DNA from: Sclerodactyla briareus
Lineage: Eukaryota; Echinodermata; Holothuroidea; Dendrochirotida; Sclerodactylidae
Length of the DNA: 64,000 nt
Assembly: GCA_026419785.1 (NCBI GenBank)
Contig: JAODTK010002098.1
Span: forward strand, 186,001-250,000
Direction: 5' to 3'
In this document: positions 34,583 through 45,524 of the stretch, in pieces
Numbering within the stretch: the first letter of the stretch is position 1
How the letters are laid out: each line of letters begins with the position of its first letter
The notes under the pieces: model-generated
Seen by the model: only the letters and a program-made list of their open reading frames with translations
The model's database searches: none
What the model was told of the DNA's origin: nothing
Position numbers and translations under genes: made by a program

Positions 34583-37343
34583 TTTTCCTTGACTCTTTCT
34601 GACAACTTACAGTCAACACAAGGACAAAATGGGCGATTGCAACCAGCTCATTATGGGCGGACCTAACGTCTGACAAATTTCCCATTCCCATCATCATGGG
34701 ACTCACCTCCAAGTGTGAGCTTCATCCATTCGGGTGGGGTCGAGTTATCATGTGTTATAAGACAAACTTGGCCAAATACTTGACAAATTTTTCTATTTCT
34801 GACCATAAATCAAACCCCCCGCCCTGAACAAACAAATAATAGGGTTTCCTGTACTCGTCCTCCCCATGAGAAAGCTACACACGAAATCTCAACCGGATCA
34901 GACCACCCAGTTCTGAACTTAGTGTTTTTTCAAGTTTTCAGTTTTTGACCTCTGATGACCTTTGACCTGACCCCGAAACAATAGGGTTTTCATGTACTCA
35001 TCATGGGGCCATACATACCAAGTATGAGCTTCATCTCCATCCGGTGGGGTTGAGTTATCGTGTTTACAAGATAAAAGCTAAAATTTATTGACTTTTCACA
35101 AATTTGATATTTTTGACCAAAAATCCCTCTGCTGACCTGGACCAAAAACCTAGGGGGTTCCGTAATCCCCATAACGAAGCTACACACAAATCTCAACCGG
35201 ATCAGAACCAACCATTCTGGACGTTATCGTGTTTACAGGTTTCAGACTTTGAAACCTCTGATGACCTTTGACCTGAACCCCAAAACAATAAGTTCCTGTA
35301 CTCATCATGGGAACATCCATACCAAGTCTAGCTTCATTCATCCGCGGTGGGGTTGAGTTATCGTGTTTACACAAGCCCAAATTTGGCCAAAATATGAAAC
35401 TTTTTCACAAATTTTCTTTCTTCTTCCTAGACCAAAATTCACCGCCGACTTCAACCAAAAACAATAGGGTTCCTTACTGCCCAAACGAAAACTATACACA
35501 AATGTCAACTGCATTAGTCCCACCATTCTGGGCTTAGCGTTTTTACACGGGTTCTGACTTTGCCTCTTTGACCCTCAGGTGACCCTCTGAACCTGACCCC
35601 AAAACAATAGGGTTCATGTACTTATATGGGGACACACATACCGAGTATGAGCTTCATCCATCCGTTGGAGTTGAGTTATCGTGGTTTCAAGCCAAAATTT
35701 GCCAAAATTATTGACTTCTTCACAAATTTTATATTTTCGAGCAAAATTCACTTCATACCCCCAACCTGGACCAAAAACAATAGGGTTATCCTGTACTCTC
35801 ATGGGAGCTATACAATAACAACAAATTTCAATCTGACGGAACTATCCATTCTGGACTTATCGTGTTTACAAGGTTTTCAAGACTTTTGACTCTCTGTGAC
35901 CTCAGATTTACCCTCTGACCTGACCCCAAAACATAGGGTTCAGTACTCATCATGGGGAACACACATACCAAGTAGGAGCTTTTTTCATCCATCAGCTGGG
36001 TCGAGTTATCGTGTTTACACGCCAAATTGGCCAAAATATTGAATTTTCAACAAAATTGTCTATTTCGACCAAAATTCACTCCTGACCTGAATCAAAAAAC
36101 GATAGGGTTCCTGTCTCCCCATAATAAATGAGCTATACACCTAATTCAACTTGATCAGAACCAACCATTCTGGATTATCGTGTTTACAAGGTTCTCAGAA
36201 CTTGACCTTCTGGTGACTCAGATGACTATGACCTGAACCAAAAACAATAGGGTTCATGTACTCATCATGGGGAACACACATAGCCAAGTATGGGCTTCAA
36301 TCCAACAGGTGGGGTCGAGTTATCGTGTGTACAAGCCGAAAATTGGCCCTAAAGATCGAAAATTTCACAAAATGTTCTATTTTCGACCAAAAACAACCAG
36401 ACCTGAACCACAAACAATCGGGTGTCCTGAACTCCCATAAAGAAAGCTATACACCTTAATTCAATTTGGTTAGACCGAATATTCTGGACTTATCGGGTTT
36501 ACAAGGTTTTCAGACTTTGACCTCTGGTGACCCCTCGAATCCTGACCCCAAAAAACAATAGGGTTCATGTACATCATCAGAGGAACACCATACCAAGTTA
36601 TGAGCTTCATAATCGGGTTGGGGTCGAGTTAGTCATCGTGTTTACACGCCAAAATTGGCCAAAATATCGAATTACACAAATTTTCTATTTTCAACCAAAT
36701 TCACTCCAGACCCGAAACCAAAAACAATAGGGTTTGTACTCCCCATAGGAAGCTATCACCCATTTCAACTGATCACGACCAACCATTCTGGACTTATCGT
36801 GTTGATAAGGTTTTAGACTTTGACCTCTGGTGACCTCAGATGATCTGACCTGACCAAAAACAATAGGGTTAATGAATCATCATGGAGAATACACATACCA
36901 AAGTTGGCTTCTCCATCCAGCTGGGGTCGAGTTATCGTGTTTACAAGCCAAAATGGCCAAAATATCGAAATTTCACAAATTTTTCTATTTTCGACCAAAA
37001 TTCACTCCGACCTGAACCAAAAAAACATTAGAGTCCCTGTACTCCACATAGGAAGGCTATACACCCAATTTCAACTTGATAGACCAACCATTCTGGACTT
37101 ATCGTGTTTACAGTTTTCAGACTTTGGACCTCTGGTGGACCTCAGATGACCTCTGACCTGACCCAAAACAATATGGTTCATGACTCTCATGGGGACACAC
37201 ATACAAGTATGAGCCGACTCCCAGACCTGATCCAAGTATGTGTTTACAAGTGGGAGTCACACACACAACACACACACACACACGCACACACTACACACAC
37301 ACACACGACGTGACTGCATTCGATTTCCTGGACGTGTCAAGGG
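34583..37343 (+). mobile_element. Composite satellite-bearing module interrupting a LINE
   Basis: Left end at about 34,581 (gttttccttgactctttctgacaa, a decayed form of TGATTCCTTGAC), then 'cagctcattatgggcgg', then eight or so satellite units (34,690-37,250), then a (CA)n tract (37,255-37,310), then right end 'gacgtgactgcat.cgatttcctgga.gtgtcaaggga' (37,310-37,343). RT coding resumes immediately after. The right end at 45.5 kb, reverse-complemented, reads TGATTCCTTGAC, equal to the intact left end at 43,470, so the module has short inverted ends. No transposase is present. Confidence 0.6.
37255..37310 (+). repeat. (CA)n microsatellite
   Basis: Imperfect CA repeats at the satellite-to-right-end junction, the same position as at 13.82 and 45.45 kb. 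Confidence 0.9.
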
Positions 37344-38320
37344 AACAAAAAAATCCGCAAACAGCGTGTGGTATTGGGTGGGTGAATTTTTCTCAATGGG
37401 CAAGTGTTGAATCTTTGGTGTTCGCAAGAGGCCACCGGTTTTAGGCCCATTGTTGTTCAACACCTATATTAAATGATTTGCCAGACACCTACACTCACGT
37501 TAGGCTGTTGCTGATGATTGTGTTTTTATAGAAAACATTAATTCATACAGACTCTGATATGTTACCCAAAGTGGACGACCTCTATAGCAGCCTGAACCAA
37601 AAAATGGGCAAATGAAATTCAATGCTGAAAATGCAACGTTCTTCGTATCCCTGCTAGAGATCACTATAGTTACACTACCACTTGGGTTAGAAACATTCTT
37701 AAAGACACTGCTTCGCAACTTACTTGGTGTTGACATAAAATGGATCTGAAGTGGAATAATCACATAAACAGAATTACACGTGCTGCGAACAAACAATGGC
37801 TTCGTTCTCGAAACCTAAATCGTATAAAGACACCAAAGCAGAGGTTTGTAAGCCCTTCCATTCGTCCAAGCATTGAATACTGTTCCTCTGTTTGGGACCC
37901 ATGACTGTACAGCTCACTCAGAAGCTTGAAGGGTTCAGAGAGTGCAGCCAGAATGTACACAAAAACTATTGATTGGACCACGTGCATCTGCCTGTTCAAA
38001 ACCTTCAGTGGGATCATTTGACCACTAGGAGGGAGAACGAACAGGCTCTCTACTTTCACCAAGCCATAGGGGGGCACCTTGCCATTCCTATCATGATCAC
38101 CTTCAGCCAGCCCAACGTAGAACCCGCCGCTCCAACTCGAACAATTATATCGAGCATCACCACGTCGGACTGCTACAAATACTCCTTCATTCCAAGACCA
38201 CCCGGGACTGGAACAACTGACCTGAGACTCAACACCCCAACGTACCATGTCAGCCCAAGGCGAACTTCAAAGCTGCTGCCTGAACGGACACTGAGGCTTC
38301 AGCATCGGGACTAGCATTCC
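37344..38320 (+). pseudogene. LINE reverse transcriptase, 3' part
   Basis: Translation in shifting frames gives 'NPQTACGIGWVNFS' corresponding to the RT strand before the 'GVPQG..LGPLLF' box, then 'NTYINDLPD' (about 37,460-37,490), the catalytic ADD box as 'ADDCVFI' (37,506-37,530), 'KWNNHINRITRAANK' (about 37,750-37,795), 'SIEYCSSVWDP' (about 37,870-37,902) and 'LQWDHLTTRRENEQALYFHQAIGGH' split over 38,003-38,080. This is the thumb and C-terminal region of a jockey/CR1-like LINE. It continues the LINE interrupted at 34,582, so the two parts are probably one ancestral copy. Confidence 0.8.
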
Positions 38321-40756
38321 CCCCATTTAGTAGCATGCACACACCCAACCAATGCCTCGTTTTGTTCCTTATGGAATGTTGGGCGTCCCACCAAAGAAGA
38401 AGAGAAGAAGGACATACCCTTTTGAGAGTCTGAAAGCTGATGTCTCAGATCTGTCACCTTCTACATCCATCCCGTTGTCGCGACAGTCAAGGGGATGACA
38501 TATGCCTGGTATCCCGGCCAGGACTCAGGTTAGAAAGGGTCTTATAACGCCCAAAGTCGACCGAAGCCATGGTTGCATTCAACACCTGCTCCCGTCCCGT
38601 ACTGATCAAGTAGGCATCTACTGACTTGTAGAACACCAATGGTGCCCCCTCCCCCGGTCAGCAGGGCCGCTGTGGTTGGTGATTATTGCCCACCATGACA
38701 TTCTCTGGCTTGGAGGCACCTGGGGATTTTGAATATGAATAAAATTAGACATAGGGTTCATGTACTCATCATAATGAACACGTACAAGCTCCATTCACCC
38801 AAGCCTGGTCAGGTTCACACATTCTGACCTAGCTGAGTTTTCATGTATACAAGAATGAGCTTGATCCGTCCAGGTTACTTGCTTGAGGGCCAAGCCATTA
38901 TGTGCAACATTGGGAAGAGACCAAGAGATCGAGTGATGTGTTAAATGAGCCTGGGAAGTGGGAGAGGGGGAGGCTCCTCAAAATTATTACCTCCTATTAC
39001 ATTATCTGACCTGACTCAAAAACACTATGACACCATATCAAGAACATCCAATTGGTCTTTGTAAAGGGAGCGATGCATTGTTTTTGGGGGGGCAATATTT
39101 CACACAATAGCTTATTGGAATGTTTTAAATTGTAGTTTATGTTATATAGGTGATAATGATGTGAATTGTCTCTCAAGGAATACAGAGAACACGGTAAAAG
39201 CAGTAATAACTGAGTGAGAAAGAACATATTGCAGACTGGAAATGAACCTAATAATTTAAGAATGGAGATATTTGATGACCATCAACTTTCACGATCATCC
39301 AATTTTATTCTATGAGAGTAGAAGCCATTTGACGTCTCAATTAAATAGTAATTAACCTATAGATGACTTTTTTTTTCATGTTCATGTAGTATATGGGAAC
39401 TTGAAAACTGAATAACAACTTAACCAGCCTTATTTTCGAGAGAACTTATTTCATGTCCATAGGCCTATGTAATAACTTGCACAATGGATATTTCCTTATG
39501 AAGAACATGGCACATTTGTGTAGTAATTTAATAAAATAACTAGCAGAACCAGTTGATTTGTACAATAGGTTAATGCATTGTGTATTGTTGTCATTCAAAG
39601 TCCTTCATTTTATCAGTCTAGGCCACAGCTGCTTTTGCTCTAGTATTGTGTTAAGAGGTTATTATTATATGCTATTCCCTATATGCTTATATTTAGTTGG
39701 CACGCTGCACCCTCAAGCTTTCTCACTAGCATAGGCCTAGGCCACATTCAATAATAATACTGTTTTCTTCGCAACATGGAACGGTAACAAAAATATACAT
39801 CTTTCCATTAATTGTGAGCCCGCAGCATCAGACCATTAGTAAGAAAACAAGACAGTTCGCCCCATTACAGTTTGCCCCAACACTAACTAAACTCCTACGC
39901 CAAGTCTCTACCAATAAAATCATGATCATACTAAGTTGAATTACTTGTCTGTACGTAGACCGATGGCCCTAGAAATAAAATTTGGTTCGCCAAAACGTTG
40001 ATTGGCTGAATCATTTTACGTGGTTGGCCGAAATAGTGTGTGGCCAAAAAGGCCACGAATCGACCAAAATTGTAGTCGGCCAAATTGTCCCAATTCTGTC
40101 TAGATAGATAATAAATACAGCTTAGGCAATAACGTAGCAACTTCAAATCTAAGGTAAAGTAGGCCTAGGCAGGGCCGTTCCAGACCGCTATCCTCACTTA
40201 TCAGCATGTCCACTGTGGCTATTGTTCGTTTCCGCTGCGACGAGCCTAAACACAAAATGTAACTTAGTCTATCCACAGTGTATGTAATAACATAGCCAAA
40301 CTCGAGGACTAAGTTACTACCTGCCACCTGCTTCGAAACGAAGACACGATCGAAGCGAGTTACCAACGTCTTGGAAATCAAGACTGGCATTATTTGGCAG
40401 AAATAAATATACAAAATTTCAAGTTTCGAAATAAGTTCCATCAGTCCTGCACCTGCAGGTGCATAAATAAGTACCTAATGTAGGATGGTCGTAAGATCGC
40501 CGTTTCAGCCTAAGTTAAACTAGTTTTTTCAGCCTATTGTGAAGGAATGATTAAGACAACTGAATGCTCCGAAGACAGCTAGGCTGCCAGTCTACAGTGT
40601 TCAGACAGCAATATTTTAATTTTTTCAATTCATTTGGAGCCAGAAATACAACTACGTCTTGCACAAGTGAAAACGTGTGAAACATTGATAAGTGACATAT
40701 GTAAAACATTTCAAGATATCTGCGTGCCACATAATTACTGCTAATTAAATATGAAG
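38321..40756. other. Low-copy sequence, no gene recognised
   Basis: A satellite scrap lies at about 38,755-38,790 ('tagggttcatgtactcatcat'). Otherwise the sequence is AT-rich and looks single copy within the window. The longest open frame is a 113-codon minus-strand frame at about 40,441-40,100. It has no recognised motif or obvious splice neighbours, so it is not called. This is one of the few stretches where host regulatory or exon sequence could hide. Confidence 0.5.
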
Positions 40757-40975
40757 AATGGTCGTTCAGTGCCAATACTAGGGAGAATGGTTATTCAGTG
40801 CCAATACTAGGGAGAATGGTTATTCAGTGCCAATACTAGATAGAGGGAGAGTGGGCTTTCAGTGCCATCACAAGAGGAAAATTGGGTCATTTAGTGTCAG
40901 CACTGGAGAAGGTGGTCATTTATTGCTACCAACAATGGAGGAAGAAGAGTGGTCATTCACTGCCAACACTGGAGA
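40757..40975 (+). repeat. 31-bp minisatellite, short array
   Basis: About seven units of 'ggtcatttagtgccaatactggagga' type. Two adjacent units 'gagaatggttattcagtgcc' are identical. It is continued by the LINE-derived 'cacaaagccataaggcttagtgattcctcgac' left-end sequence at 40,978. Confidence 0.8.
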
Positions 40976-41560
40976 ACCCACAAAGCCATAAGGCTTAGTG
41001 ATTCCTCGACTGCATTCTAACAACCTATGGCCAGACTAATGAAGAATTTCTCATTTTCCACGAAAGTATGACACTATGATCTTGATTAGGCAATAGGGTT
41101 CCTGCATTCCTAATAAGGAAGCTACACACTAAATTTCAGCAATAATTAGACCAAGCATTCTGAGGTTTACCAAATTCATTTCTGATTTTCCTCCAGCCTC
41201 TGTTGATCCTCTCACCTGACCCTGAAATAATGCCACTCATGTAGACATCATGGCGAACACACATACCTATGAACTTCATCCAGCTAAGTGAAGTCAAGTT
41301 ATCATGTTTACAAGATGTAATTGGCCAAAATTACTTGTCCCACTGTCTACCACAGGGTACCTTTGCTCTTGATGAAGAGCCCACACCTATCCAATGGATA
41401 AGCAGCTTCATTTTTCAAGTACAAGGATTTTCTGCCTTGGACCGTGACTAGAACCATAGGTTCATGAAACGCATCAATAGATCAGCTTCGTATCTAGAGG
41501 CGGGGTAGAGTTAAGATGTTCAGAAAGGACTCTAAAATTTGGCCAAATTATTGATTTTCC
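40976..41560 (+). repeat. Composite-module left end and diverged satellite
   Basis: The left end TGATTCCTCGAC (about 40,999-41,010) is followed by about 1.5 diverged satellite units ('tagggttcctgcattccta', 'acaagatgtaattggccaaaatta'). Confidence 0.6.
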
Positions 41561-42910
41561 ACAATTGTTTTTTTCCTTCAACCAAATGACCATGATCTAC
41601 ATGAAACTAGAGCACCAATGTTGGGCTGTAGCTCAACCGCACGAATGTATCAAGATGAGCTAATGCACCAAGACCAATGTACAATTAGGTGATAAATATT
41701 TTAGATCATGGAGGCCAAGGAGGCAGATTCAAAACCATGGCCTATAGTGCCCCATTTACGAATTTTGACCCAAAGATGTCTTAGCAGTCAATAACATTCC
41801 ACATAATGGGTTGCAGGGCCCAACACGTGACAATGGGGCCTTGGGACATAAATATCTGGGCCACCCCGAAGGTATGGCTATTAGACCATCATTATGACGC
41901 CCACATCAGCACGGTGCAAAGAATTGTAGGGATACAAGATTTTGCAGTATTTCATATATTGGGGCCTTGGCCCAAACTGAACTCTACCACACTACATGTA
42001 ACTTTGAAGAAAATCGCTTGAAGCTTAGGAGAGGAGATCTAGCTTTTCAAGTACCATTGGTGAAATTTCATAAAAATGGGCCATGGGCGCAAGTGGGACC
42101 ATGGATAAAAAGTTCCTGAACACTCCCAAGGTACGGCTGTTAAGACCATCTAAGCGAATGACGCACTATGCACTGAATTCGTAAGAGAGAAGCATTAGCG
42201 TCATTTTCATGGGATGGGATCAAGGACCCACACTGGACCTTGGGGACCTAAATCCCTAGGCACCTTGAAGGTATGGCTATTAGACTACCATTATGACGAA
42301 CATCAGCATGGCAACAAAATTTGTAGAGTATACAATTTTGTGGTTAATTTCATCTAATGGGCCCTAGGACCCAAAGTGTGCCCTTGAGCCCAAAATTGCC
42401 AAACACCCCAATGGCCCTCTACCCAAAGACCATTACATGTAAATTTGAAGAAAATCAAATGGAGCTTGGGGGAGGAGATGCATTTCAAGTACCATTGTGT
42501 GAAACCTCAGCGAATGGCGCTATGCCAAAGTGGACTTGGACCAAAAATGCCTGACACCCCGAAGGCACGGCTGTTGGACCATCATTATGACCAACATCAA
42601 CACTGTGCACCAAAGTTTGAAGGAGGAGATACATTTTGAATTTTACTACATAATGGCCAATACTGCCCCTTCCAATGACCTTGACCTTGGACCTTCACAA
42701 TTCAAACATGTCCCCATGGGTAAATAAACATTGTGCCCAAGTTTAATGACTGTTTGGTGGCAAAAAAGGCAATTGTTGATTGTGCCCAAGTTTAATGACT
42801 GTTTGGTGGCAAAAAAGGCGACAGACAGACAGACAGACATACAGCAGACAGACGGATAGATAGGAGTACAGCAGATTCCAATAGATCACCAGCATAGCTG
42901 GTTTGAGCTA
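41561..42910 (+). repeat. Dispersed repeat family B with gaca tail
   Basis: Phrases such as 'gagcaccaatgttgggctgtagctcaac', 'ttagaccatcattatgac', 'gaggagatgcatttcaagtaccattgtgtgaaa' and 'cccaaacaccccaatggccctctacc' repeat within it and at about 49.2-50.6, 51.8-52.3 and 60.9-61.7 kb. It ends in gacagaca/gatag and 'accagcatagctggtttgagctaaaaa'. It includes a perfect 40-bp direct repeat (42,731-42,770 and 42,780-42,819). No coding sequence. Confidence 0.7.
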
Positions 42911-42944
42911 AAAACGAAAAGAAAAACAACAAAACAAAAACAAC

Positions 42945-43350
42945 GGGGCTCATATACTCCCCATAAAGAAGCTATACACAATTTCAACTTGATTAGACCA
43001 ACCATCTGAACTTTACGTGGTTACAAGTTCTTGGACCTTGCCCCACAATCATGGGTCCATGTACTCATCATGGAAATGTCAATACTAAGTATGAGCTTCA
43101 TCTATTCCAGTGGGGTTGAGTTAGTGGGTTTACAAGCTAAATTTAGCCAAAAGATTGATTTTCCAAAATACAATAAGGTTCATATACTCTTCATGGGGAA
43201 CACACATACCAATTATGAGCTTTTTCCGTTCAGGTGGGGTTAAGTTATCGTGTTTACAAGCTGGGGTACCATACGCCACACACACAACATTACATTTAGA
43301 CACTGTCATGACTGCATTCATCTGACTCTCTGACTTCATCAAAGAAAGAA
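42945..43350 (+). repeat. Satellite, short CA-rich stretch and module right end
   Basis: One and a half satellite units, a short CA-rich stretch (43,275-43,290), then 'catgactgcattcatctgactctctgacttcatcaaag', a diverged right end. Confidence 0.7.
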
Positions 43351-43560
43351 AAAGTGATATATAGTGCCAACACTGTGAGGGAGAATGGTCATTTAGTGTC
43401 AATACTGGAGGAAGAGTGGTCATTTATTGCTAACAGCTTAACACCTGAGAACCAGAAAGCCAAAAGGCTTAGTGATTCCTTACGTTTCTGTCAACCCCAT
43501 CGCCAGACATGGACATGGAAGATAGCCAGCTCAATATAGGCAACATAGCGTCTGACAAAT
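43351..43560 (+). repeat. 31-bp minisatellite and composite-module left end
   Basis: About three minisatellite units (43,355-43,430), then LINE-derived 'accagaaagccaaaaggctt' (43,450-43,469), then the left end TGATTCCTTACG (about 43,472), 'cagctcaatataggcaac' and 'gacaaatttcctatc'. This shows right end, minisatellite and next left end in series. Confidence 0.7.
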
Positions 43561-45440
43561 TTCCTATCTTTTATGCCAACCAACTAATAGGGTTCCTGTA
43601 CCCTTGATGAGAAAGCTACACCACTAAAATTCGAGGTTTTCAGACTTTGGTAACCTTAGATGACCTCTGACCTGACCTCAAAACAATAGGGTTCATGTAC
43701 TCATCATGGGGAACACACATACCAAGTATGAGCCTCATTCACACCGCCCTTTACCAAAAACAATAGGGTTTATGTACTCCCCATAAGAAAGCTATACACC
43801 TGATTTCAACTTGATCAGACCAACCATTCTGGACTTATCGTGTTTACAAGGTTTTCAGACTTTGACCTCTGGTGACCTCAGATGACCTCTGACCCGACCC
43901 AAAAACAATAGGTTCATGTACTCATCATGGGGAACACACATACCAAGTATGAGCTTCATCCATCCAGGTGGGGTCGAGTTATCGTGTTTACAAGCCAAAA
44001 TTGGCAAAATATCCATTTTCACAAATTTTCTATTTTCGACCAAAATTCACTCCCGACCTGAACCAAAAACAATAGGGTTCCTGTACTCCCCATAAGAAAG
44101 CTATACACTGATTTCAACTTGATCAGACCAACCATTCTGGACTTATCGTGTTTACAAGGTTTTCAGACTTTGACCTCTGGTGACTCCAGATGACCTCTGA
44201 CCTGACCTCAAAACAATAGGTTCATGTACTCATCATGGGGAACACACATACCAAGTATGAGCTTCATCCATCCAGGTGGGGTCGAGTTATCGTGTTTACA
44301 AGCCAAAATTAGCCAAAGTATCGAATTTTCAAAAATTTTCTATTTTCGACCAAAATTCACCCCGACCTGGAACCCAAAACAATAGGGTTCTTGTACTCCC
44401 CTTAAGAAAGCTATACACTGATTTCAACTTGATCAGACCAACCATTCTGGACTTATCGTGTTTACAAGGTTTTCAGACTTAGACCTCTGGTGACCTCAGA
44501 TGACCTCTGACCTGACCTCAAAACAATAGGGTTCATGTACTCATCATGGGGAACACACATACCAAGTATGAGCTTCATCCATCCAGGTGGGGTCGAGTTA
44601 TCGTGTTTACAAGCCAAAATTGGCCAAATATCGAATTTCCCCCACAAATTTTCATTTTCCCGACCAAAATTCACTCCCGACCTGAACCAAAAACAATAGG
44701 GTTCCTGTACCCTTGATGAGAAACCTACCACAAATTTTCGAGTTTTCAGACTTTGGTAACCTTAGATGACCTCTGACCTGACCTCAAAACAATAGGGTTC
44801 ATGTACTCATCATGGGGAACACACATACCAAGTATGAGCCTCATTCACACCGCCCTTTACCAAAAACAATAGGGTTTATGTACTCCCCATAAGAAAGCTA
44901 TACACTGATTTCAACTTGATCAGACCAACCATTCTGGACTTATCGTGTTTACAAGGTTTTCAGACTTTGACCTCTGGTGACCTCAGATGACCTCTGACCT
45001 GACCCAAAAACAATAGGGTTCATGTACTCATCATGGGGAACACACATACCAAGTATGAGCTTCATCCATCCAGGTGGGGTCGAGTTATCGTGTTTACAAG
45101 CCAAAATATTGGGGGGGGGGGGGGGGGGGGGGGGCCAAAATATCGATTTTCACAAATTTTCTATTTTCGACCAAAATTCACTCCCGACCTGAACCAAAAA
45201 CAATAGGGTTCCTGTACTCCCCATAAGAAAGCTATACAACCGATTTCAACTTGATCAGACCAACCATTCTGGACTTATCGTGTTTACAAGGTTTTCAGAC
45301 TTTGACCTCTGGTGACCTCAGATGACCTCTGACCTGACCTCAAAACAATAGGGTTCATGTACTCATCATGGGGAACACACATACCAAGTATGAAGCCTGA
45401 CCTACCCAACCTGATCAAGTTTATCGTTTTACAAGCTGGC
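43561..45440 (+). repeat. Satellite array, uniform copies (unit about 310 bp)
   Basis: The clearest copies of the satellite: starts of equivalent 'acaatagg.ttcatgtactcatc' blocks at about 43,683, 43,905, 44,214, 44,523, 44,786, 45,010 and 45,346. Full-length spacing is about 309 bp; three units are shortened by an identical internal deletion or variant. Each unit has two related halves and carries TGACCTCTGACCT (for example 43,661-43,673 and 44,988-45,000). One unit has a 24-G insertion. Confidence 0.95.
45111..45134 (+). repeat. 24-bp poly-G tract inside a satellite unit
   Basis: Pure G run between 'ccaaaatatt' and 'ccaaaatatcg', expanding the GG of the usual ttggcc, the same unit position as the 57-A tract at 12,254. 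Confidence 0.9.
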
Positions 45441-45448
45441 GTCACCCA

Positions 45449-45483
<35 letters not shown>

Positions 45484-45524
45484 GACGTGACTGCATAGAT
45501 TCCTCGGACTTCGTCAAGGAATCA
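45441..45524 (+). repeat. (CA)n microsatellite and composite-module right end
   Basis: The CA tract at 45,446-45,483 is followed by 'cgacgtgactgcatagattc' and 'ctcggacttcgtcaaggaatca'. The reverse complement of the last part reads TGATTCCTTGAC. Confidence 0.8.

Noticed and set aside
38321..40756. Host gene in the low-copy stretch, including the 113-codon minus frame at 40,441-40,100
   Set aside because: No motif, no paired splice sites and no codon bias that I could judge. Left as unassigned.
37255..45483. CA tracts as independent findings
   Set aside because: They are a constant part of the composite module and ordinary microsatellites in themselves.
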